Positions 1 to 9,389 of a stretch of DNA of 64,000 bases are shown one piece after another. The translations under genes were made by a program, and so were the position numbers. Positions within the stretch are counted from its first letter, which is position 1, and the number at the start of each line of letters is the position of its first letter. Under the pieces are notes generated by a model. That model was not told the origin of the DNA. It searched no databases and worked only from the letters and a program-made list of their open reading frames with translations. Source of the DNA: Parapedobacter pyrenivorans_A (GTDB lineage: Bacteria; Bacteroidota; Bacteroidia; Sphingobacteriales; Sphingobacteriaceae); NCBI RefSeq assembly GCF_041925275.1, contig NZ_JBHEUZ010000001.1, positions 434,001 to 498,000 on the forward strand, in the 5' to 3' direction.

Positions 1-109
1 CGCTATCTGCTACCAATATCATTGAATCACTTTATTAGTTTACTTGGGGGTATCAAATTTAGCTAAAGCTGGATTGATATGCAACTATAATTGCGTAAAA
101 TAAGAACCC

Positions 110-1411
110 TCATTCCGCTTCCAATACGCCTGCTATCTGTTTCAACGTTATTTCGGCCAGTTTCGCTTGGTACTGTGCACCGCTATAGCGGGTACTGGCA
201 TCCACGAAATTACGTTGTGCTTCACGGAACTCTACCGGGGCAATGCTGCCCAGCTTGAATTTCTCCAGCGTAATATCCATATTCTCTCTGGCAATATCCT
301 TGTTCCGTTCCTCCAACCTTACTAACTCCAGATTCATCAGATATGTTTGGTATGCCGCCGACAATTGGGCACCGATATTCCCTTCGACTCTATCCACCTC
401 GATGGCTGCGGCATCCAATAGCAACTCGGCATTCCGCTCATTCCTACGTTGCATAAATCCATTGAATATATTCATCGAGGCAGAAATCCCATAGTTGAGC
501 CCGTTGTTTCGCGATTGGGTGGAAAAGCCCAATTCCGCTGCAGACCGCGAACGTGTATAGGCCGAAGAAACACTCACTACCGGGTACCGCTCGCCTTTGA
601 CGCGCTTCAATTCCAGCTGGCTGATCCGATGGTTTACCAATGCAGACTGCAGGGAGGGGTTCAATTGTTTCGCCTGTGCGGCCAATGTCTCGTAGTGCAG
701 GTCGTTAGCGATCAAGATGGTGTCGGCAACCCTGAAGTCGGTCGTTACATCACGTGCAAGCAACTCGTTCAGTCGAATTTGGGTGGTCCGGTAAAGGTCG
801 CGCTGCCGCAATAAGTTGGTGGTATCCGTATTCAGATCGACACTGGCGGCCAGTACCTCCAGCTTAGAGGCCCGGCCAATCTGGTACCTGTTTTCTGCTG
901 TTTGGTGCCGAAAGGCCGACAGTTCCAACGCGGTCCGTGTGGCTTTAATAAGCTGCTGTTGCTGCACGAGGTCAAAATACCCGCTCACTACTTCGTACAC
1001 GGTTGAGAGGATCGCGGCTTTCAGGTTTGCTTCGCCCAGGGCCTTCAGTGCCTTAAGCTGATCGTACCGGGTAAACATCTGGAGGCCATCGAAAATCGTC
1101 CAATCCAAGCTCACGCCATAAGCCATCGATCGGCTCCGCGCGCCACGTAGTGCACGGGTTTCTCCACTCAGCAGCGTTTGCGTAGTATTTTGGATGCTTG
1201 CCGCCGCAGACACATCGCCACTTACCGACGGTAGCATCCCCGCATTGCCTACATGCACATTGTTCGTGGCCACGTCGGCATCTTTCGCTACCAACCGGAT
1301 GTCATAATTATTCTCCAGCGCAATCGCCACCGCTTCTTCCATGGTGAGCACCGGCTGACCTACCCCCACAAAGGGAATAAAAAACAAGACAACAACAATC
1401 AATCGTTTCAT
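110..1411 (-). CDS. TolC-family outer-membrane efflux channel
   Basis: Outer-membrane exit duct of a tripartite efflux pump. The 433-residue product starts with a clear signal peptide (about residues 1-19, ending VGVGQ) and shows the two-repeat, helix-rich layout of TolC/OprM proteins, including GNAGMLPSVSGD near residue 52 and a C-terminal half with ERNKDIARENMDITLEKF. Length is normal for the family. It is the last gene of a minus-strand operon, 83 bases after the RND permease, so it most likely serves that pump. No lipobox is seen, so it is a TolC-like rather than OprM-like lipoprotein form. The substrate cannot be read from sequence. Confidence 0.93.
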   Translation of the reverse strand: MKRLIVVVLFFIPFVGVGQPVLTMEEAVAIALENNYDIRLVAKDADVATNNVHVGNAGMLPSVSGDVSAAASIQNTTQTLLSGETRALRGARSRSMAYGVSLDWTIFDGLQMFTRYDQLKALKALGEANLKAAILSTVYEVVSGYFDLVQQQQLIKATRTALELSAFRHQTAENRYQIGRASKLEVLAASVDLNTDTTNLLRQRDLYRTTQIRLNELLARDVTTDFRVADTILIANDLHYETLAAQAKQLNPSLQSALVNHRISQLELKRVKGERYPVVSVSSAYTRSRSAAELGFSTQSRNNGLNYGISASMNIFNGFMQRRNERNAELLLDAAAIEVDRVEGNIGAQLSAAYQTYLMNLELVRLEERNKDIARENMDITLEKFKLGSIAPVEFREAQRNFVDASTRYSGAQYQAKLAEITLKQIAGVLEAE

Positions 1412-1494
1412 CTAACTATTTTTCTTTTATCGGCCGATGAGAGCTCGAAGTAAATAATGATTGCCTTGTGTGTCAATATTATTTACCTCTCGGT

Positions 1495-4400
1495 TCATAA
1501 CGAATGTTCACCGGCCATTACTTCCTCTACGCGTTTCGCTTCTTCCAAATCGGCATTGGGCTTATATTCGCGCGACCACATCGCATACACCGCCGGGATG
1601 ATGTATAAGGTAAGTATCAGCGAAAACATCGTGCCGCCTACGATGACCACCCCCATTCCGATGCGACTCGTGGCGGCCGCCCCGAACGCCATGGCGATGG
1701 GTAATGCCCCCAGTGAAATGGCCAAGCTGGTCATGAGGATGGGGCGAAGCCGAGCCTCAGCGGCTTCGACAATGGCCTGCCGAACAGGCTTACCCCGTTC
1801 CTTGAGCTGGTTTGCAAATTCAACGATAAGGATGCCGTTTTTAGTCACCAGCCCGATGAGCATCACGGTGCCGATCTGGCTAAAAATATTCCACGATTGC
1901 CCCGTAAGCCAAAGAGACAGCATTGCTCCCGCTACGGCCATGGGTACGGTAAGGATAATGATCACTGGATCGAGAAAGCTCTCAAACTGGGCGGCAAGGA
2001 TCAAGTATACCAACAATAGCGCCAACCCAAAAGCAAATAGGGCATTTGAACTACTTTCCTGAAAATCGCGGGATTCGCCGCTTAAGTCGGTAGAAAAACT
2101 ATCGTCGAGCACCTCATCCGCAATGCGGTCCATCGCATTGATGCCATCCTCGATGGTTTGTCCGCGGGCCAGCGATGCTGAGACTGTGGCCGACATAAAT
2201 CGGTTGTTGTGGTATAACTGCGGGGGGCTACTTTGTTCAACCATATCCACCAGGTTATCCAGCTGGATCAGCTCGCCCGTACTGCTACGCACGAAAATGG
2301 TAGCCAAATCGAGCGGCGAGCTCCGATCTTGATCAGCGAACTGCCCAATTACCTGGTACTGCTTGCCATTCATCAAAAAGTATGCAAACCGCTGCCCACT
2401 CAGCGAAAGTTGCAAGGTTTGCGCAACATCCAGTACGGAAACACCCAGACTTTGCGCTTTGTCCCTGTCAATGCTCACATTCAGTTCCGGGCGATTAAAC
2501 TTGAGGTTGACATCCACGTTGGCAAAGGTCCGATCCGCCACGGCACGATCCATGAACTCGGGGATTTTCTCTTCCAGCTTCGCGAAATTTGGGGCTTGGA
2601 TGATGTATTGGATGGGCATCCCCCCTCTCCTTCCTACCGATATGGTAGGTTGCTGGGAAATAAATGTACGCGCTTCGGTGTATCGGCCAGTTTGCCTTGA
2701 CAGCACTTCGGCAATCTCATCCTGCGAGCGCTCGCGTTCTTCCGGCGGCACCAAGCCTATCCGCATCATGCCGGTATTGGCCGAGCCAGATCCTCCCCAG
2801 GAGGGCGACGTATTGACCATATTGACCTTTTTCTCCGGAACGGAGTCGTTTACCAGCTGGATAAGTTCCAGCATGAACCGATCCATGTACTCAAAGGTGC
2901 TCCCTTCAGGGCCAGTAATGCTCGCCCGCAACAAGCTACGGTCTTCATAGGGGGCTGTCTCTTTACGCAAATGCACCCAAAACCAAGCAATCAAGGCGAA
3001 ACAAACCGCCAAAATCGGAAAGCTCACCCATTTGGCACGCATGAACCGCCGCAACGAGTGGGCATAGCCTTTCGTCATCTTAACAAAATAGGGCTCTGTA
3101 ACCGTGTAAAACCACGAATGCTTCGCCCCCCGGCGCATGAGATACGCATTGAGCATGGGTGTAAGGGATAACGACACAAACGCCGAAATCAATACGGCAG
3201 CGGCAATAACCACCCCAAATTCCCGGAATAGCCGCCCCACAAAACCCTCCATAAACATAACCGGTAAAAACACGGCGGCCAGCGTTACCGAGATGGAGAT
3301 GACGGCAAAGAAAATCTCATTTGCCCCTTTTATGGCCGCCATAATCGGCGACATGCCTTCCTCCACTTTCTTATAGATATTTTCCGTTACCACAATCCCA
3401 TCGTCAACCACCAATCCCGTAGCCAACACGATCGCAAGCAATGTCAGCACATTGACCGAAAAGCCAAACAAGTACATCACGAAAAATGTAGCAATCAGCG
3501 ATACGGGTATGTCAATCAACGGCCGGAACGCAATGGCCCAATCGCGGAAGAAAAGGAAAATAATCAGAATCACAAGTATCAGCGCAATGACGATGGTCTC
3601 GGCAACCTCGATGACCGATCGTTTGATGAACAGCGTATTGTCTATCGCAACATCCATCACTATGTCAGACGGAACTTCATTTTTGAGTTGGTCGAGCCGG
3701 TCGTAAAACGCATTGGCGATATCGATGTAATTGGTTCCGGGTTGGGGAATGATCGCCATGGCCGCCATAATCGATTTGGATTCCCGGAACTCGCTTTCCA
3801 GATTTTCCGGGCCCAGCACAGCGGTGCCGATGTCGCCAAACCGGATAATCCGATCACCTTCCGACCGGATTATCAAATCATTAAACTCCTCTTCGGTGGT
3901 GAGGTTGCCCACGGTTTTTATTGCCAATTCGGTATTCTCTCCCATGATCTTGCCCGATGGCAATTCTACATTCTGGCGGGTTAGCGCATTGCGTACATCC
4001 AATGGCGTAAGCCCGTATGCCGAAAGCCGCATCGGATCGATCCACAGCCGCATCGCATAACGCTTTTCACCCCAAATCTGTACGGAACTCACCCCCGGCA
4101 GGGTCTGTAGCCGCTGGGCAATCACATTATCGGCAATTTCACCGAGCTCAAGGGGCGACCGCGAATCGCTTTGCACCGTCATCACAATAATCGGATCGGA
4201 ATCGGCATCGGCCTTTGACACTACCGGCGGTGCGTCGATATCCTGCGGCAGGCTGCGCATCGCCTGCGAAACCTTATCACGTACGTCATTGGCGGCCTCT
4301 TCCAAATCTTTGCTCAACACAAATTCGATGTTGATCCGGCTCGACCCTTGGCTGCTGGATGACGATATGTTACGGATTCCATCGATTTGGTTAATCGAAC

Positions 4401-4605
4401 GCTCCAACGGCTCCGTAATCTGCGATTCGATGATGTCGGGGTTGGCCCCGGCATAATTGGTACGTACGGATACGATGGGCGGATCAATGGACGGAAACTC
4501 CCTGACACCCAGAAATGTGTACCCGATTATGCCAAATAGAATAAGCATCAGGTTCATCACGATGGTGAGAACCGGCCTTTTTATACTGGTAGTGGAGAGA
4601 CTCAT
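1495..4605 (-). CDS. RND efflux transporter permease (HAE1/AcrB type)
   Basis: Inner-membrane proton-driven pump of the tripartite exporter. At 1036 residues it has the full AcrB length, with the first membrane helix at about residues 12-32, large periplasmic loops and two bundles of hydrophobic segments. The TM4 proton-relay pair is present as D401-D402 in the stretch VVDDGIVVTENIY. The start ATG lies 17 bases downstream of the adaptor gene's stop, consistent with one transcript. The closest general class is the hydrophobe/amphiphile efflux family 1; whether it exports drugs, bile-like compounds or metabolites is unknown. Confidence 0.96.
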   Translation of the reverse strand: MSLSTTSIKRPVLTIVMNLMLILFGIIGYTFLGVREFPSIDPPIVSVRTNYAGANPDIIESQITEPLERSINQIDGIRNISSSSSQGSSRINIEFVLSKDLEEAANDVRDKVSQAMRSLPQDIDAPPVVSKADADSDPIIVMTVQSDSRSPLELGEIADNVIAQRLQTLPGVSSVQIWGEKRYAMRLWIDPMRLSAYGLTPLDVRNALTRQNVELPSGKIMGENTELAIKTVGNLTTEEEFNDLIIRSEGDRIIRFGDIGTAVLGPENLESEFRESKSIMAAMAIIPQPGTNYIDIANAFYDRLDQLKNEVPSDIVMDVAIDNTLFIKRSVIEVAETIVIALILVILIIFLFFRDWAIAFRPLIDIPVSLIATFFVMYLFGFSVNVLTLLAIVLATGLVVDDGIVVTENIYKKVEEGMSPIMAAIKGANEIFFAVISISVTLAAVFLPVMFMEGFVGRLFREFGVVIAAAVLISAFVSLSLTPMLNAYLMRRGAKHSWFYTVTEPYFVKMTKGYAHSLRRFMRAKWVSFPILAVCFALIAWFWVHLRKETAPYEDRSLLRASITGPEGSTFEYMDRFMLELIQLVNDSVPEKKVNMVNTSPSWGGSGSANTGMMRIGLVPPEERERSQDEIAEVLSRQTGRYTEARTFISQQPTISVGRRGGMPIQYIIQAPNFAKLEEKIPEFMDRAVADRTFANVDVNLKFNRPELNVSIDRDKAQSLGVSVLDVAQTLQLSLSGQRFAYFLMNGKQYQVIGQFADQDRSSPLDLATIFVRSSTGELIQLDNLVDMVEQSSPPQLYHNNRFMSATVSASLARGQTIEDGINAMDRIADEVLDDSFSTDLSGESRDFQESSSNALFAFGLALLLVYLILAAQFESFLDPVIIILTVPMAVAGAMLSLWLTGQSWNIFSQIGTVMLIGLVTKNGILIVEFANQLKERGKPVRQAIVEAAEARLRPILMTSLAISLGALPIAMAFGAAATSRIGMGVVIVGGTMFSLILTLYIIPAVYAMWSREYKPNADLEEAKRVEEVMAGEHSL

Positions 4606-4622
4606 GCGATTGTCATTTAGTC

Positions 4623-5681
4623 CTATTCATCAACCTTCACCGTGACTGCCATTCCATCGGTAAGCGACATGATGCCCGAGGTCAGCACCGTATCGCCCAT
4701 AGCTACACCGCTGGTAACCAACACATCCGTTCGGGTCCGATTTTCCGCTTCCACCGGGGTGGCCGTCGCCTTGCCATCTTTCAATAAGAACACCTGTTTG
4801 CCGTTTTGCACCGGGATAACAGCTTCGGTCGGAACGAGCACTGCATTTTCCGTGTGGTCCAGTGCCAGTTCGATGCGGGCAAAGGCACCGGGAAACAACC
4901 GGCCTTCCGGATTGTCTGCAACGGCGCGGATACTGATGGTCCGTGTTGCCGCATCCACACCGGGCTCGATCGCGTAAATTTCTGCGTGGTACCGCGCTTC
5001 CGATCCGCTGACACCGAAGGTCAGCCCCTGCCCTACTTCAATCTGTCCGCTGTACTTTTCGGGTACCGAGAACAATATCTTGACCGGATCGATACTCAAC
5101 AAGTTGGCTACCACCGTGGATGGCGTGAGGTATTCGCCTTCGGAAATCGAACGGAGGCCAATCTTACCACCGAACGGTGCACGAACGGTAGTTTTGGCTA
5201 TCTGTGCATGGATAAGCTCGGTTTGGGCTTTGGCCGATTCATAATCGGCATGTGCTACGTCATACTCCTGTTGGCTGATGGCTTCCTTTTCCAAAAGGAG
5301 CCGCGCCCGCTTTTCGTTATCTTCCGCCAGTTTCTCACTGCTCTGGGCCTGGATGAGGCGGGCCTGCAATTCCGAATCGTCGATACGCAGCAGCACCTGG
5401 CCTTTTTGCACGGCGGACCCTTCACGGAACGACAACGCCCTCACGATGCCCGATACTTCACTGCGGACTTGAACCTGCTCATTCGGCTCAATCGAGCCCG
5501 ACAGTGTAATGGTGTTCGAAAATGCCCGGGGCGCCACCACAATAGCATTCACTTCCATCGTTCCCGAACGTTGATTTTGTTCCGGCGCGGCAACCTTGGG
5601 TTTCGTATCACGCGTGAGCCAATAACTCACAAACGCCACAGCAACGACGGCTATCGCAATATATAGGTATTTTTTGTTCAT
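4623..5681 (-). CDS. RND efflux periplasmic adaptor (membrane fusion protein)
   Basis: Connects the RND permease to the TolC channel. The ATG at 5681 is chosen because it opens a typical N-terminal membrane anchor (MNKKYLYIAIAVVAVAF); the longer frame upstream is non-coding in character. The 352-residue product has a lipoyl/barrel-sandwich half motif (VRSEVSGIVRALSFREGSAV), a helical hairpin, and the second half motif near TTVRAPFGGKIGL, then beta-barrel and membrane-proximal domains. It lacks a lipobox, so it is anchored by the helix. First gene of the adaptor-permease-TolC operon. No dedicated regulator gene is adjacent. Confidence 0.94.
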   Translation of the reverse strand: MNKKYLYIAIAVVAVAFVSYWLTRDTKPKVAAPEQNQRSGTMEVNAIVVAPRAFSNTITLSGSIEPNEQVQVRSEVSGIVRALSFREGSAVQKGQVLLRIDDSELQARLIQAQSSEKLAEDNEKRARLLLEKEAISQQEYDVAHADYESAKAQTELIHAQIAKTTVRAPFGGKIGLRSISEGEYLTPSTVVANLLSIDPVKILFSVPEKYSGQIEVGQGLTFGVSGSEARYHAEIYAIEPGVDAATRTISIRAVADNPEGRLFPGAFARIELALDHTENAVLVPTEAVIPVQNGKQVFLLKDGKATATPVEAENRTRTDVLVTSGVAMGDTVLTSGIMSLTDGMAVTVKVDE

Positions 5682-5812
5682 TCTAGTATTTGAAAACCAG
5701 GCGCTGGCCCATGCCCGCAACCTCAAAAGATATAAATATACGGTCTTTTGCCAGCCAAAACTACTCGAATCCCCAAGTATTTCGTAGCTGTATCACTTTT
5801 TTTACCTGGAAA

Positions 5813-7132
5813 CTACACCCATATATCTAATACCAACACGCCCAGCAGCCCCACCACAGACACAATACTCTCCATAAGCGACCACGATACGATCGTATCG
5901 CGGATGCTGAGGCCAAAATACTCTTTAAACATCCAAAACCCGGTATCGTTGACATGGGAAAACATCAGCGAGCCCGCACCCGTGGCCAGCACCATCAATT
6001 CGGCGTTGGTATCGGTGGTACCGATCAACGGCAATGCAATGCCTGCGGCCATGAGCCCCGCTACGGTCGCAGAGCCCAGCGCCACCCGGATGATGGCCGC
6101 AATGACCCACACCAAGACCAACGGCGAAAGCGAAAGTGCCCCAGCCCATGCGGCAATGTGGTCGCCTACGCCGCTATCAACCAGCACCTGTTTGAATGAG
6201 CCCGCAGCCCCGATGATAAGCAGGATCATGACGATACTGCGTGCGGATTCTTCCACGCTATCCATCACTTCTTTCATGGTCCGCCCGCGCGCTAGACCCA
6301 TGGTAAAAACCGCTACAAATACGGCTATCAGTAAGGCGATAACCGGGTTGCCCACAAAGGATACGACACCCATGATGGCCGAATCGGCCGGCAAAGCGAG
6401 CGACAATAAAGACGCCAGCGCAATGAGCAATACAGGAAATAATCCGGTGAATAAACTAACAAAAAAACCAGGAGGTCTGGACATGGGGGGTGTTGCCAGC
6501 TCCATAAACTGTGCCGGGGGACTGGGGTGTATGCCTTTTAACATGCGTGAAAGGACCACGCCACCCAACACGACGGCCGGGATGGCAACAGCGATTCCAT
6601 AAATCAATGTGAGGCCCATATCTGCCTGGTACAACGTACCAATAGCCGTAGGCCCGGGGTGCGGAGGCAGGTATCCGTGCGTTACCGATAGCGAGGCCAA
6701 CATGGGCAACCCCACATAAATAAGCGGCAGGCCCGTTTGTGCCGCTATCGCGAAAATAAAAGGCACCAAAATTACGAAACCTACGTTATAAAACATGGGA
6801 ATGCCCACGGCAAACCCGATAACAACCATTGCCCATTGTATATTCCGAAGACCGAAGGCATCCACCAGCCGGGTTGATATCTGTTGTACGCCACCCCCAT
6901 CGGCAATCAACTTACCGAGCATGACGCCGAAGCCCAGGATCATCGTTAACGACCCCAGTGTGCTACCCATCCCCTTCTCGATGGAAACAACCACACCAGA
7001 GGCCGGCATGCCCAATGCAACCCCCACCACCAGCGATGTGATGACGAGTGAAAAAAAAGCACTCAATTTAAAAACGATTACCAGCAGCAATAACAACAAT
7101 ACACTGCCCGCTACAATAACAATTGGCACCAT
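5813..7132 (-). CDS. GntP-family gluconate:H+ symporter
   Basis: Inner-membrane uptake carrier for gluconate or a related sugar acid. The 439 residues are almost wholly hydrophobic, with about 12 predicted helices. The N-terminal part (GFGVMLGKLIADGGG) and the C-terminal stretch around residues 390-420 (MFSHVNDTGFWMFKEYFGL) are typical GntP family signatures. It begins 21 bases after the stop of the gluconokinase gene, so the two form an import-and-phosphorylate operon. Substrate is inferred mainly from that neighbour; fructuronate or other sugar acids cannot be excluded. Confidence 0.92.
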   Translation of the reverse strand: MVPIVIVAGSVLLLLLLVIVFKLSAFFSLVITSLVVGVALGMPASGVVVSIEKGMGSTLGSLTMILGFGVMLGKLIADGGGVQQISTRLVDAFGLRNIQWAMVVIGFAVGIPMFYNVGFVILVPFIFAIAAQTGLPLIYVGLPMLASLSVTHGYLPPHPGPTAIGTLYQADMGLTLIYGIAVAIPAVVLGGVVLSRMLKGIHPSPPAQFMELATPPMSRPPGFFVSLFTGLFPVLLIALASLLSLALPADSAIMGVVSFVGNPVIALLIAVFVAVFTMGLARGRTMKEVMDSVEESARSIVMILLIIGAAGSFKQVLVDSGVGDHIAAWAGALSLSPLVLVWVIAAIIRVALGSATVAGLMAAGIALPLIGTTDTNAELMVLATGAGSLMFSHVNDTGFWMFKEYFGLSIRDTIVSWSLMESIVSVVGLLGVLVLDIWV

Positions 7133-7153
7133 AATTCAACGATATATAATTAG

Positions 7154-8644
7154 TTAAAATTCATCTTTCAGCCGGACATACAACCGTTCGAACAATTCAA
7201 AATTCTCCATATAACGGCGATGGGCAACGGCGTCGGGTTCGTACGTGGTTTTGGCCGATGGGTTATCGGCAACGTCAAACCCGGTAGCCTTCCCCAATGC
7301 ATGAAGCGCCACGAGATAGGCCCCCTTTGCCGCATCCTGCACACTCTCTTCCGATACCACCACGCGCTTATTGAAAACATCGGCCAATAGCTGTACCCAA
7401 AAAGGGGCTTGCGCAAACCCACCGTTGGCATGGACAATCCGGATAGGGCCCGCAAGTTCTTCGAGTACCTTTCCTACACTGTACAACCCATATATAATAC
7501 CTTCCAGCACGGCCCTCGTAAAGTGCGCTTTGGTGTGGTGCAGCTGTACACCGAAAAAAAGCCCTTTTGCATTCGCATTCCAATGCGGTGCCCGTTCACC
7601 AGCAAGATAGGGCAAGAACAGCAAGCCGTCGGCACCGGGCGGGGTGGCCGAAGCCTCAGCGATGAGCGATCGATATGCTTCCGTACGCGATGCCCCTTCC
7701 GGACCGAAGTTGTCCAGGTACCACCGAAACACCACACCGCCGCTATTCACGGCCCCGCCCATTACAAATAGCCGCCTGGTGAGCACATAGCAAAACGTAC
7801 GCGCTTTGTTGTCGGTCTGCGGCGTTTCGACCACCATCCGTATCGCTCCACTGGTACCGATACTCACCGCCGCGTCGCCGGGGTTCACAGCACCTGCGCC
7901 CAGGTTGGCCAAGCAACCATCGCTGCCGCCCACCACAAATGACGTATCTGCCGCTATGCCCATTTCGTTGGCCAGCCGGTCAGTCAGGCCCGATACAATG
8001 TGAGTAATCGGCACGGGTTCAGAAAGCTGTGCCGCCGAAATACCGGCCAATTCGAGCGCCGGGCTATACCATTGGAACGTGTGGATGTCAAATAGTCCCG
8101 TGGCCGATGCGATAGACTCGTCCACGATGTAGCGGCCAAATAACCGCTGGAAAACGTACTCCTTTATGGAAATAAATTTCCTAGCCGCCTTGAATACTTC
8201 CGGCATGTGCTTCCGCAGCCAACCTAGTTTGGCAAGCGGTGACATGGGGTGGATGGGGGTTCCCGTTTTCGAATAGGTATCAAGCCCCGCGGACGTACGT
8301 TTGAGGGCCGCGGCAAACGGTTCACTGCGCGTATCGGCCCAAGTAATACAGTGGGTTAGCGGCTGGTGGTTCGCATCCATGGCAATCAGTCCGTGCATGG
8401 CACTACTGAACCCGATGGCAACGTGCCGGATGTCGGCTTCCTTCTGTTTGGCTTTACTAACCACGCCTTTAATCGCTTTGGTTACCGCTCCAAACAACAC
8501 TGCCGGATCCTGTTCAAACCATCCCGGTTGGGGGTTCGACAATTCGTAATCGACCTGTTCGTGTGCCAGCACACTTCCTGACGTGCGGAAGGCCACGGCC
8601 TTGGTCGCTGAAGTTCCGATGTCTACACCGATAATGATGTCCAT
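7154..8644 (-). CDS. gntK: Gluconokinase, FGGY carbohydrate kinase family
   Basis: Phosphorylates a sugar acid or sugar with ATP, most likely gluconate to 6-phosphogluconate for the pentose phosphate pathway. The 496-residue length is that of FGGY kinases. The N-terminal phosphate loop reads GVDIGTSATKAVAF (about residues 6-19), and the ATPase-fold second half carries GTSGAIRM and the segment ANGGFAQAPFWVQLLADVF. Co-transcribed with a GntP permease 21 bases downstream, which supports gluconate over xylulose or glycerol. It is the FGGY-type enzyme, unrelated to the short P-loop gluconokinase of enterobacteria. Confidence 0.88.
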   Translation of the reverse strand: MDIIIGVDIGTSATKAVAFRTSGSVLAHEQVDYELSNPQPGWFEQDPAVLFGAVTKAIKGVVSKAKQKEADIRHVAIGFSSAMHGLIAMDANHQPLTHCITWADTRSEPFAAALKRTSAGLDTYSKTGTPIHPMSPLAKLGWLRKHMPEVFKAARKFISIKEYVFQRLFGRYIVDESIASATGLFDIHTFQWYSPALELAGISAAQLSEPVPITHIVSGLTDRLANEMGIAADTSFVVGGSDGCLANLGAGAVNPGDAAVSIGTSGAIRMVVETPQTDNKARTFCYVLTRRLFVMGGAVNSGGVVFRWYLDNFGPEGASRTEAYRSLIAEASATPPGADGLLFLPYLAGERAPHWNANAKGLFFGVQLHHTKAHFTRAVLEGIIYGLYSVGKVLEELAGPIRIVHANGGFAQAPFWVQLLADVFNKRVVVSEESVQDAAKGAYLVALHALGKATGFDVADNPSAKTTYEPDAVAHRRYMENFELFERLYVRLKDEF

Positions 8645-8667
8645 TGATGGGGAGGGTAGTTACCTAG

Positions 8668-8675
8668 CAAACATA
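8668..8675 (-). promoter_or_regulatory. Candidate -7 box of the gntK-gntP promoter
   Basis: On the minus strand the bases read TATGTTTG, an exact match to the Bacteroidota TAnnTTTG element, 23 bases before the gntK ATG. A good TTTG -33 partner is not visible at the usual spacing, so the call is moderate. Confidence 0.45.
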
Positions 8676-8760
8676 GATAAATTGCAGCGGAAATGCATAT
8701 ACCCAACCAACTTTTACATTTTTTCGCTAACATTGCATCATTCATTATCAACTAAAAAGT

Positions 8761-9297
8761 ATGTTGAAGCTCGGTTGCCTTCTGGTTGCCTTGGTTACGG
8801 CCCTGGTTGTGCGTGCACAAGAAACAGGCGATATAGACCATTTCATAGTGAGGGAAAACCTGATTAAGAATGGCAAGCTAGCCGTTATCGCCACGGACGC
8901 GGAGGAGCATCCGAACGAGGCCATTTCGGGCACCTATCAGTTTGTCATCAATGGTTTTAAGCAGGAATTGCAGTTCCGCGATGGTGTCGCCGTGACCCAG
9001 CACCCCATTGAAACGTCGGCCTTCGTTTTCATCAAACACCGCAACCAGCAGGGTTCGCATGGCAGACTCTACTATGTGCTGAAACGCGATCAAGGTCTTA
9101 ATCCTATCGCTATCAATTGGTATTTCCTTATCATCATCCCAGCGATTATCCTCCTTATCGCCTACCTCTTCAAACGGATCATGGTGTTGGCAATGGTGGT
9201 GTTGATTGGCTTGTTTATCTATAATTATAGTAAAGGGTTGGATTTAGAGAATATCTTTGAAACGATTGCGCACGGGATTAAGTCGTTAGTCATTTAA
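8761..9297 (+). CDS. Unknown secreted-start membrane protein
   Basis: I do not recognise this family. The 178-residue product begins with a signal peptide (about residues 1-20, ending VVRAQ), followed by an extracytoplasmic domain of roughly 95 residues rich in beta-type sequence, then two closely spaced membrane helices (about 118-135 and 140-158) and a short C-terminal tail. Its last codons (KSLVI) and stop codon lie inside a heptameric repeat array, so the C-terminus may have been reshaped by the repeat. A possible -7 box (TAACATTG) lies at 8728-8735. It stands alone, convergent with the TamL-like gene. Confidence 0.75.
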   Translation: MLKLGCLLVALVTALVVRAQETGDIDHFIVRENLIKNGKLAVIATDAEEHPNEAISGTYQFVINGFKQELQFRDGVAVTQHPIETSAFVFIKHRNQQGSHGRLYYVLKRDQGLNPIAINWYFLIIIPAIILLIAYLFKRIMVLAMVVLIGLFIYNYSKGLDLENIFETIAHGIKSLVI

Positions 9298-9389
9298 TCA
9301 TAAGTCATTTAGTCATAAGTCGTTAGTCATAAGTCATAAGCACTTTGGACTAAAAAAGACTTACGACTAAAAAAGACTTACGACTAAAA
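9279..9389. repeat. Heptameric repeat array forming an imperfect inverted repeat
   Basis: From 9279 to about 9340 the sequence runs as 7- to 8-base units: TAAGTCG, TTAGTCA, TTTAATCA, TAAGTCA, TTTAGTCA, TAAGTCG, TTAGTCA, TAAGTCA. From 9349 to 9388 the same units appear on the other strand (GACTTACGACTAA twice), so the whole can fold into a long AT-rich hairpin between two convergent genes. It covers the stop codon at 9295-9297 and ends at the stop of the TamL-like gene. It may act as a two-way terminator. Confidence 0.85.

Noticed and set aside
1..109. Left-edge sequence as part of a gene
   Set aside because: No open frame or clear signal; it appears to be AT-rich intergenic sequence.
1457..2062. 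201-codon open frame on the plus strand
   Set aside because: Lies wholly antisense to the RND permease, composition is low-complexity Ser/Met/Ala, and it matches no family.
5748..6602. 284-codon plus-strand open frame rich in Thr, Ser and Pro
   Set aside because: Antisense shadow of the GntP permease, whose hydrophobic codons read as Thr/Ser/Ala on the other strand.
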